Source: an uncultured bacterium
GTDB taxonomy: Bacteria; Bacillota; Clostridia; Lachnospirales; Lachnospiraceae
NCBI GenBank assembly: GCA_905214365.1
Contig: CAJMMH010000051.1
Location: forward strand, 1-12,865
Reading direction: 5' to 3'
Length of the DNA stretch: 12,865 bases
Position 1 is the first letter of the stretch, and each line of letters begins with the position of its first letter. A program made the translations under genes and the position numbers. Shown here in pieces: positions 6,975-12,865 of the stretch. The notes beneath the pieces are model-generated. The model made no database searches and had not been told where the DNA came from. It saw only the letters and a program-made list of their open reading frames with translations.

Positions 6975-7575
6975 TTATACGGTGGTTTTGACGTATTTAA
7001 GTCTGGCGGTATCGCTGACCGGTATGTTCCTGGCGATGAACCAGATGATCAAAGCGGCGGTTGTGTGTCTGGCACTGTCCGGTCTGCTTGATATGTTTGA
7101 CGGAAAGGTTGCGAGAACCAAGAAGGATCGGACGGAGGAAGAGAAGTGCTTCGGTATTCAGATTGATTCTCTTTGCGATGTTGTCTGTTTTGGCGTTCTG
7201 CCGGTGATCATCTGCAGAAATATCGGTCTGCAGTCTCCAATTGGCTCCGCAATCCTGATTTTTTACTGCCTGTGCGGTCTGATCCGTCTTGGTTATTTTA
7301 ATGTAAAGGAGCAATGCCGTCAGAAGGAGACGACAGGGAACCGCAAGTATTATCAGGGACTTCCGATTACGTCGGTTGCCGTGATTCTTCCGGTGACTCT
7401 GACACTCGGTCTTGTATTTCCGGCATACCGGGCAGGGATTCTTGCAGCTGCGATGTTCGGAACCGGTCTTCTGTTTATCACAGATTTCCGCTTCCGCAAG
7501 CCGGCAAACAAAGAGCTTGCGATGCTGGTTCCGGTGATTGCGGCTGTTGTTCTGATTCTTCTGTTCCGCATGTAA
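6937..7575 (+). CDS. pssA: CDP-alcohol phosphatidyltransferase, probable phosphatidylserine synthase
   Basis: A 212-residue integral membrane enzyme of the CDP-alcohol phosphotransferase family. Family members transfer a phosphatidyl group from CDP-diacylglycerol to an alcohol; here serine is the likely acceptor because phosphatidylserine decarboxylase is encoded next. The catalytic block is present: Asp52, Asp55-Gly56, Ala59-Arg60, Gly73, Asp77 and Asp81. The gap between AR and G is 12 residues, four more than the usual pattern, so the loop after the metal site is longer. Several hydrophobic segments follow to residue 211. The ATG at 6937 is chosen because AAGGAG lies six bases upstream, inside the end of the PAP2 gene; an ATG at 6862 in the same frame would add 25 polar residues and a 113-base overlap. 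Another alcohol acceptor, such as inositol or glycerol phosphate, cannot be excluded. Confidence 0.8.
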   Translation: MEKKEIPFIGVYDYTVVLTYLSLAVSLTGMFLAMNQMIKAAVVCLALSGLLDMFDGKVARTKKDRTEEEKCFGIQIDSLCDVVCFGVLPVIICRNIGLQSPIGSAILIFYCLCGLIRLGYFNVKEQCRQKETTGNRKYYQGLPITSVAVILPVTLTLGLVFPAYRAGILAAAMFGTGLLFITDFRFRKPANKELAMLVPVIAAVVLILLFRM

Positions 7576-7862
7576 AGGGAAAATGATTTTACATAATGCG
7601 TTCCTGCAGCCTGCCGGAGATAATTATTTCTTACGGGCAGATGCGGGAGCTGCGTCATGGATTTCAGAAGCACATAATGTGCTCTCGGAATCTCGTTGTG
7701 CCTGGATTTGCGAGAGGATTTTTTGTCGGAGGTGCCTGAATTTTTGAGGCGTACGCGGTGCGTACGTTGATAAAATTCAGACATTTCCGGCGGAAAATCA
7801 GCCGCAAAGCCAGGTGCATAAGAGATTCCGAGAGTACATCATATCAACAGGGAGGGATCTCC
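7576..7862 (+). promoter_or_regulatory. Structured 287-base leader between pssA and psd
   Basis: This gap interrupts an otherwise tight cluster and is rich in inverted repeats. A 15-base near-palindrome AGCACAT-A-ATGTGCT lies at 7669-7683. CTCTCG (7682-7687) pairs with CGAGAG (7711-7716) and is followed by six T (7719-7724), resembling a weak terminator or attenuator. A larger hairpin follows at 7736-7780: CTGAATTTT pairs with AAAATTCAG, and inside it CGTACGC (7750-7756) pairs with GCGTACG (7760-7766) around a GGT loop. I saw no match to a riboswitch I know and no triple TTCATA box here. Attenuation or RNA processing between the two enzyme genes is plausible. Confidence 0.45.
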
Positions 7863-8741
7863 ATGAAGTATATGACCCGTTCAGGGAAAATAACAGGAAG
7901 TGATGGCCTGCAGGATCGGTTCCTGCAGGCTGTTTATCGTAACAGCGTCAGCAGAAGGCTGATTGCGCCGTTTCTTGCGCCAGGCTTTTCCAATGCAGTC
8001 GGGCGCTTTCTTGACAGCCGGTTTTCGGCCTGCCTGGTAAAGCCGTTTGTAAGGTGGAACCGGATTGATCTGACCGATTGTGAAAAAAAGAGGTTTTCCT
8101 CCTACAATGATTTCTTTACGCGCAGACTCAGATGGGGGGCAAGACCCGTTGACCGGGAGCCGGGGGTTCTGATCAGCCCGTGCGATTCGCTGGTCTCGGT
8201 TTATCGGATTTCACCAGGGATGCGCGTGATGGTAAAGCAGACGCCGTATCTGGTGTCGGAACTGCTTCGGGATGAGGTGCTTGCCCGCCGGTTTGAGGGC
8301 GGCCTGCTGTATGTGATGCGTCTGTGTGTGGACGACTATCACCGGTATGTATTTCCGGCGAACGGCAGACAAAGCGGATATCGGAAAATCCGGGGGGTGC
8401 TTCACACCGTTAATCCGGCCGCAGCGGACGCGGCGCCGATTTACAAAGAAAACAGCCGGGAATACGGGATCCTCCGGACAAAGGAATTTGGTGATGTGTT
8501 GATGATGGAGGTTGGTGCGCTGATGGTCGGCCGGATCTGCAATCATCCGGGACACCGCATGGTGCGCTGCGGGGAAGAAAAAGGATATTTTGCATTCGGC
8601 GGATCGACCATTATCCTGATGACGCAGAAGGGGAAAGTAGAAGCAGACGCGGACCTGACAGGTCATACGATTGCCGGATATGAGACAAAGATCCGTCAGG
8701 GAGAGCGGATCGGATCCGCGATAAGGGAGGCTTTTGGATGA
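7863..8741 (+). CDS. psd: Phosphatidylserine decarboxylase proenzyme
   Basis: A 292-residue enzyme that converts phosphatidylserine to phosphatidylethanolamine at the membrane, using a pyruvoyl group made by self-cleavage. The cleavage motif is GGST at 246-249, a variant of LGST; cleavage before Ser248 would leave a 247-residue beta chain and a 45-residue alpha chain. The family Asp-His pair is visible as PCD with Asp108 and DDYHRY with His160, followed by the PANG segment. The length fits the Firmicute class of about 290-300 residues. The ATG at 7863 has GGAGGG six bases upstream; an open extension to 7758 would begin inside a hairpin and has no support. With the phosphatidylserine synthase upstream, this completes phosphatidylethanolamine synthesis. 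The stop overlaps the next gene's start by four bases. Confidence 0.95.
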   Translation: MKYMTRSGKITGSDGLQDRFLQAVYRNSVSRRLIAPFLAPGFSNAVGRFLDSRFSACLVKPFVRWNRIDLTDCEKKRFSSYNDFFTRRLRWGARPVDREPGVLISPCDSLVSVYRISPGMRVMVKQTPYLVSELLRDEVLARRFEGGLLYVMRLCVDDYHRYVFPANGRQSGYRKIRGVLHTVNPAAADAAPIYKENSREYGILRTKEFGDVLMMEVGALMVGRICNHPGHRMVRCGEEKGYFAFGGSTIILMTQKGKVEADADLTGHTIAGYETKIRQGERIGSAIREAFG

Positions 8742-8965
8742 GACGGGAATTGTTTCATATGGAGCGGGATGTATTGAATATTGGAGACCAGGTGACAATT
8801 ACGGAGGGGCAGCTTCCTTTTTCTTACTATTATACCATTGTACCGGCGCTTGCCATGTCCAGAAATTATGCCAATGCGGACCGGATCCGCTCAAGGGAAG
8901 GCATTGTTGTTTCCAAGGAGAGAAACGGAAGTACCTACGAAATTTATGTCGATTTTGAGTCGTAA
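8738..8965 (+). CDS. Unrecognised 75-residue protein coupled to psd
   Basis: The ATG overlaps the psd stop in an ATGA junction, and AAGGGAGG (8723-8730) lies seven bases upstream, so it is very probably translated with psd. The protein starts MRRELFHMERDVLNIGDQVT and ends EIYVDFES. It has no long hydrophobic segment and no signal peptide, so it is likely cytoplasmic. The spacing of short hydrophobic strands (GDQVTIT, REGIVVSKE, YEIYVDF) around Gly and charged turns looks like a small beta-barrel of the SH3/KOW type, but I do not recognise the family. A role with psd or at the membrane surface is suggested only by position. A 9-base duplication (GAGTCGTAA at 8957 and 8969) repeats the stop codon region. 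Confidence 0.75.
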   Translation: MRRELFHMERDVLNIGDQVTITEGQLPFSYYYTIVPALAMSRNYANADRIRSREGIVVSKERNGSTYEIYVDFES

Positions 8966-8975
8966 AAAGAGTCGT

Positions 8976-9024
8976 AAGAGAACAGTGCTGATTTTTCAGG
9001 CACGCTCTCAGGTGATTCTCTTTT
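8976..9024 (+). terminator. Probable terminator of the lipid cluster
   Basis: AAGAGAA (8976-8982) pairs with TTCTCTT (9016-9022), and inside it GTGC (8985-8988) pairs with GCAC (9000-9003) with further TGA/TCA pairing around a T-rich loop. The closing arm runs into TTTT. It begins 11 bases after the stop of the small gene. The outer stem is AT-rich and the U-tract is part of the stem, so strength is doubtful. Confidence 0.45.
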
Positions 9025-9060
9025 GAGACAGGCAGAGTTCGCCTGATACGCGCTGTGCTC

Positions 9061-9099
9061 GCACCGGAAGCGCAGATGCGGTCAGATTATATCCGGTGC
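9061..9099 (+). promoter_or_regulatory. Hairpin just upstream of the GH31 ribosome site
   Basis: GCACCGGA (9061-9068) and TCCGGTGC (9092-9099) are perfect 8-base complements ending four bases before the AGAGGAG Shine-Dalgarno site at 9104-9110. A competing stem, GCGCT (9050-9054) with AGCGC (9069-9073), would place GCACCGGA in its loop, so two alternative folds exist. It could be an operator or a leader structure controlling the glycosidase. No ligand or protein is suggested by the sequence. Confidence 0.35.
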
Positions 9100-9113
9100 A
9101 GAAAGAGGAGAGC

Positions 9114-11456
9114 ATGAAGTTTAGCAACGGATGCTGGATGCAGAAGGAAGGCTGTGCGGTATTCGCGCCGGCAGAAGCGTATTTTACCAGAATTGAGAAC
9201 GGGACAGTAACAATTTGCGCGCCGACCCATTCCATCGTAACAAGAGGAGATACCCTTGGCGGCATTAATCTGACGCTGAAGATTTCTGCACCGATGCCGG
9301 AGGTAATCCGGGTACAGACCTGTCATTTTGCAGGCGCGCAGAAAAAGGAGCCTCATTTTGCGATTGCGTCGGATCCGGAATACCGTCCGCAGATCAGCGA
9401 AGACGAGGAACAGGTAACGGTGACCAGCGGAAGCCTGAGCCTGACGGTTGATAAGAAAAACTGGAAGATGACGTATACCAGAAACGGAGAGAAGCTGACC
9501 CAGAGCACTGGCCGCGATCTGGCATATGTAAAGACGGAGTGGAAGGGCGACTATTACGACCGCATTACGCCGGACAATACTTTTATGCGTCAGCAGCTTT
9601 CTCTGGCCGTTGATGAAAAGGTTTACGGAATGGGAGAGCGCTTCACGTCCTTTATCAAGAACGGACAGAGCGTTGATATCTGGAATGAGGACGGCGGTAC
9701 ATCGACCGAGCAGTCCTACAAGAATATTCCGTTTTATCTGACCAACCGGGGCTACGGCGTATTTGTCAATCATCCGGAAAGAGTAGCATTTTAAATCTCG
9801 GCCAAAATGTTAACAAGGACGGCATTGTCCCTACCTGTCTAGGAGCTCTGTTGCTATGTGATCAATGGACCGACCATGAAGGAGGTACTCCGCCGCTATA
9901 CCGATCTGACTGGAAAGCCGTCGCTGCCTGCGCCATGGACCTTCGGATTGTGGCTGTCTACCTCCTTTACAACCAATTATGATGAGGAGACAGTCAACAG
10001 CTTTGTAGACGGAATGCTTGACCGCGGAATTAAGCTTGGCGTGTTCCATTTTGACTGCTTCTGGATGAGGGAATTTTGCTGGTCCGACTTTACCTGGGAT
10101 TCCCGTGTATTCCCGGATCCGGTCGGGATGCTCCGCCGCTTAAAGCAGAAGGGACTTAAAATCTGTGTCTGGATTAACAGCTACATCGGCCAGGAGTCGG
10201 TTCTGTTTGAGGAAGGCATGAAGAAGGGGTATTTCCTGAAGCGAACAAACGGCGATGTATGGCAGTGGGATATGTGGCAGCCGGGCATGGCACTGGTTGA
10301 TTTCACCAATCCGGATGCCTGCGCATGGTATCAGGAGAAGCTGGAAGCGCTTCTTGATATGGGCGTTGACTGCTTTAAGACCGATTTCGGTGAGCGTATT
10401 CCGACCGAAGACGTGGTATGGTTTGACGGCTCCGATCCGATGAAGATGCACAATTACTATACCTATCTGTACAATCAGTGTGTATTCAGTCTGTTAGAGC
10501 GCAGAAAGGGAAAGGGAGAAGCGATTCTGTTTGCGCGCTCGGCAACGGTCGGCGGACAGAAGTTTCCGGTACATTGGGGCGGAGACTGCTGGTCCGATTA
10601 TGAATCGATGGAGGAGAGCCTGCGCGGCGGTCTTTCGCTGACCATGTCCGGCTTTGGCTACTGGAGCCATGATATCGGCGGATTTGAGCATACTTCCACG
10701 CCGGATGTTTACAAGAGATGGGCAGCGTTCGGACTGCTTTCCACGCATTCCCGCCTGCATGGATCCACTTCTTACCGTGTTCCGTGGGTCTATGATGAAG
10801 AGGCAGTCGATGTCGTTCGCTTCTTTACCGGACTGAAGGGTTCTCTGATGCCGTATCTGTACCGCAACGCGATTGAGACGGCAAAGACCGGAGTTCCGAT
10901 GATGCGCAGCATGGTGCTGGAGTTTACGGAGGATCCGACCTGCGCGTTCCTTGATAAGCAGTATATGCTTGGAGATTCTCTGTTGGTTGCGCCGATCTTC
11001 AACGATAAGGGCGAGGCACTGTATTATCTGCCGGAGGGAGTCTGGACCAATTATCTGACCGGAGAGAAGAAGCAGGGCGGCAGATGGATCCGTGAGACAC
11101 ACGGATACCTCAGCATTCCGCTGATGGTGCGCGAGAACTCCATCATTGCGTCCGGACCGTCCGATCAGGGCGCAGTTTATGACTATGCGGATCATGTCTG
11201 CCTGAAGGTGTACGAGCTGACTTATGGAAAAGCAGCGTCTGCGGTTGTCTTCGACGGAGACGGCAACCAGGTGGTAACTGCGTCGGTTGAGAAGAAGGGT
11301 GCTCAGATCTTTGCGTCTGTCCGGACAGAAAAGCCGTTTACGCTGGTGCTTGTCAATGTACACGCATCGGCGGCGTCCGGCGCGTTTCTGGCGATTGATG
11401 GGGAAAATACCGTGCTGACCGCAGAGCAGGGCGGAGAGATCGTTGTAACCTTGTAA
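9114..11456 (+). pseudogene. GH31 alpha-xylosidase (YicI-like), interrupted by two in-frame stops
   Basis: The full gene would encode 780 residues, close to the 772 of E. coli YicI, an alpha-xylosidase that removes xylose from xyloglucan-type oligosaccharides. The N-terminus (MKFSNGCWM) matches the family start, and AGAGGAG at 9104-9110 lies just upstream. The N-terminal beta-sandwich runs to NHPERVAF. The frame then meets TAA at 9792-9794 and TAG at 9840-9842, and resumes in the same frame at YVINGPTMKEVLRRY (from 9855). The catalytic barrel is intact: nucleophile Asp in KTDFGE (codon 10383-10385, residue 424) and acid/base Asp in WGGDC (codon 10584-10586, residue 491), both displaced by eight from YicI Asp416 and Asp482. 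C-terminal beta domains follow to the stop. Everything outside one garbled 66-base stretch looks under selection, so this is either a very recent pseudogene or a sequence error. Neither half alone should be active. Confidence 0.85.
9792..9857 (+). other. Garbled segment inside the GH31 gene
   Basis: These 22 codons occupy exactly the length of the conserved YicI stretch between VSF and VIDGPT (22 residues), but in frame they read as two stops and unrelated residues. Shifted by one base, 9806-9817 reads NVNK at the place where the family has E-K-V-S-K, and frame 0 is regained by GAG CTC at 9843-9848. The pattern suggests a one-base loss near 9792-9805 and a compensating gain near 9833-9842, plus substitutions. 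No terminal repeats or target duplication mark it as an insertion. Confidence 0.6.
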
Positions 11457-11519
11457 AGAGATATTTCCGGAATCTCTTGCGCAGTTGCCTCTGCAGCAAA
11501 GGAATATGTGCCGCAGAGG
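11456..11519 (+). other. Two hairpins in the 3' region of the GH31 gene
   Basis: AAGAGAT (11456-11462) pairs with ATCTCTT (11472-11478) beginning at the last base of the stop codon, and CCTCTGC (11488-11494) pairs with GCAGAGG (11513-11519). Neither is followed by a U-run. They stand in series with the terminator that starts at 11530, so the mRNA would end in three successive stems, a form that usually stabilises the 3' end. Confidence 0.5.
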
Positions 11520-11529
11520 GGTATAAAGT

Positions 11530-11585
11530 AAAAAAGCTGCAGCGTCACAGATGATATAGTTCATCGATGATGCTGCAGCTTTTTT
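11530..11585. terminator. Strong two-way intrinsic terminator
   Basis: AAAAAAGCTGCAGC (11530-11543) and GCTGCAGCTTTTTT (11572-11585) form a perfect 14-base stem with A-run and T-run flanks on both strands. The 28-base loop contains a nested GATGA/TCATC pairing. It ends the GH31 transcript on the plus strand and the transglutaminase-like transcript on the minus strand, lying about 136 bases beyond the latter's stop. Confidence 0.9.
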
Positions 11586-11721
11586 GTCTTGTGGTGCGCC
11601 CGGCGGCGTGCCTTCCTGACTTGGGAGTTTATGCCTGTGGGATCAGAAGCCCGGCAGGAAATTGGATTGCGGCAGAGCGGAATTTATCGCTTTTACCATT
11701 GTTTCAGCTCCCAAAATATGT

Positions 11722-12865
11722 TCAGCGGTACAGACGGCGTTCCAATACCTCAGCGCTGGTATCATAGGCTTCTGAGAGCATTCCCTGGCCATTTACTTCA
11801 ATTTCACCGGTCTGGTTGTCGTATGGATCAGCGCGCATTCCCTGCTTCGGCGGGATAAATTCCGCCTGGAACGCAGTGTTTGCTACCATGCGGAACGGAT
11901 CGAGGTTACCGAAATAGAAGCGGCGTCTGGCTTCATCGTGTTCGCGGTACGCGCGGCTCCCGAAGGAAAGATCAACCGGAAGCCAGCCCTGCGGTTCCAG
12001 ATAGATTTCTGCCCAGTCGTGGCATCCGGCCTGTGCTCCTTCTAATGCGTAAAGCGCGGACTGGAAGCGGGTAGGAATACCGCAGATGCGGCAGAGCGTA
12101 ATAAACAGGAGCGCCTGCACGCCGCAGTCACCCTTGCGGCGGACGGCACAGGTTTCCGCAATATCCTTCAGAATAATGTACGGCGGCATGAAAGTATAGT
12201 TGATTTCCGAAGTGCAGAAATCATAGATCAGCCGCGCTTTAACCAACGGATTGGTTTCGCTGCCGACAATTGATGCGGCAAGGTTTCTCAGGTACGGCGT
12301 AAAACGGATATGAGGAAGCACCTCACCGGTTTCCATGGCAGGGCTGAGATCGGAGGATGTTTCCGCAAACAGATCGTGGTACTCAATTTCACAGTCAAAT
12401 TCATATTCAACAAAGAAGGTTTCATTGGTATCGAGCGTCTGTTCAAAGCTGATCGTCCGGCTCGGCGCGTCCTCCGGGGCCAGTGTATACGCTTCATGGC
12501 TGACAGAGAGCAGGTGTATATTCTTCATTGGATAGACCGGCTTTGGAAACGGCAGATGAACCAGAACATGGCTTCCCGGAACAAACACATCATCATTCAG
12601 ACGCAGAGAAGCCTTCAGGTGGAAATGACAGCCTCCGCGTCCGGTTTCCCGGATGGAAGCAATGGTATCGAGCAGCTGCTTTTTGCTGGCCTCCGCGTCT
12701 GGCTTTTTCGGGAACAGAGCAGCAACATCGGGATATACAGATTTCAGCGTGGACCAGAATCGGCTGAAATAATGTTTCTCGCCATCGTACAGCCGGTACT
12801 CAATCCGGCCTTCGTTTTCCCATTTCAGAAATGTATCCTCCGTAAATTCAGGAAGCCCCTTCCGG
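11722..12865 (-). CDS. Transglutaminase-like protease-fold protein (5' partial)
   Basis: The frame stays open from the stop at 11722 to the window edge, giving 380 visible residues; the true start lies beyond the window, so the internal GTG at 12588 should not be taken as the start. The C-terminal half is a transglutaminase core: Cys in KGDCGVQA (codon at 12124-12126), His in GCHDWAEIY (12019-12021) and Asp in PVDLSFG (11971-11973), the Cys-His-Asp triad shared with papain-like enzymes. Bacterial members are mostly proteases or peptide-modifying enzymes. The N-terminal half (from KGLPEFTEDTFLKWENEG through KPVYPMKNI) is a separate, probably beta-rich region I do not recognise. No signal peptide or membrane segment is visible in the part shown. 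It is divergent in strand from all nearby genes and shares only a terminator with the GH31 gene, so context gives no clue to substrate. Confidence 0.85.
   Translation of the reverse strand, partial: RKGLPEFTEDTFLKWENEGRIEYRLYDGEKHYFSRFWSTLKSVYPDVAALFPKKPDAEASKKQLLDTIASIRETGRGGCHFHLKASLRLNDDVFVPGSHVLVHLPFPKPVYPMKNIHLLSVSHEAYTLAPEDAPSRTISFEQTLDTNETFFVEYEFDCEIEYHDLFAETSSDLSPAMETGEVLPHIRFTPYLRNLAASIVGSETNPLVKARLIYDFCTSEINYTFMPPYIILKDIAETCAVRRKGDCGVQALLFITLCRICGIPTRFQSALYALEGAQAGCHDWAEIYLEPQGWLPVDLSFGSRAYREHDEARRRFYFGNLDPFRMVANTAFQAEFIPPKQGMRADPYDNQTGEIEVNGQGMLSEAYDTSAEVLERRLYR

Noticed and set aside
7583..7747. 54-codon open frame in the psd leader
   Set aside because: The AAAGGGA upstream is too close to the ATG, the peptide resembles nothing known, and it spans the inverted repeats that better explain the region.
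9792..9857. Insertion sequence remnant or programmed frameshift in the GH31 gene
   Set aside because: No terminal repeats or target duplication, no added length, and both halves lie in the same frame, so a single recoding event cannot bypass the two stops.
10494..11564. Long minus-strand open frame opposite the GH31 catalytic half
   Set aside because: It mirrors the codon use of the conserved glycosidase, has no ribosome site, and crosses the strong terminator.
11650..11718. 18-codon minus-strand open frame downstream of the transglutaminase-like gene
   Set aside because: It has a possible GGGAG site but is too short to support and lies in an untranslated 3' region before the shared terminator.

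Overview
The window reads like a chromosomal segment of a mid-GC Gram-positive anaerobe of the Clostridia, most likely Lachnospiraceae. The support is strong AAGGAGG-type Shine-Dalgarno sites, some GTG starts, a CsoR-CopA copper locus, a class of phosphatidylserine decarboxylase with a GGST cleavage site, and a YicI-like GH31 enzyme. The taxonomic placement is an inference; there is no rRNA or other marker. No tRNA, rRNA, CRISPR array or insertion sequence was seen.

Layout. (1) 1-3027, plus strand: the end of a CsoR-type copper-sensing repressor, then a large copper-exporting P-type ATPase whose C-terminus carries a complete CopZ-like chaperone domain. That domain is preceded by its own Shine-Dalgarno site and in-frame ATG. 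(2) 3179-4674, minus strand: a two-gene ABC transporter (ATPase then permease) with its own sigma-A-like promoter at 4805-4833, ending in a hairpin terminator at 3101-3168. (3) 4871-8965, plus strand: a membrane-lipid cluster made of an LPG_synthase_TM/YbhN-like multi-pass protein, a PAP2/Aur1-like membrane protein, a CDP-alcohol phosphatidyltransferase (probable phosphatidylserine synthase), phosphatidylserine decarboxylase, and an unrecognised 75-residue protein coupled to the last. (4) 9114-11456, plus strand: an alpha-xylosidase-like GH31 gene, colinear over its full length but interrupted by two in-frame stops inside one garbled stretch of about 66 bases. (5) 11722 to the window end, minus strand: a transglutaminase-like protein whose N-terminus lies outside the window. 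A strong two-way terminator at 11530-11585 lies between (4) and (5).

How the genes fit together. The lipid cluster contains both enzymes that turn CDP-diacylglycerol into phosphatidylethanolamine, plus two membrane proteins that could move or remodel lipid head groups. Two promoters in this cluster, upstream of the first and second genes, share the same unusual architecture: three TTCATA-like hexamers at exact 11-base period, followed 20 bases later by a -10-like hexamer. This resembles Pho boxes bound by PhoB/PhoP response regulators, and suggests a lipid module switched on by phosphate limitation or another OmpR-family signal. This twin-box lipid module, the CopA with a possible internally translated CopZ, and the lesion in the GH31 gene are the three most interesting things in the window.
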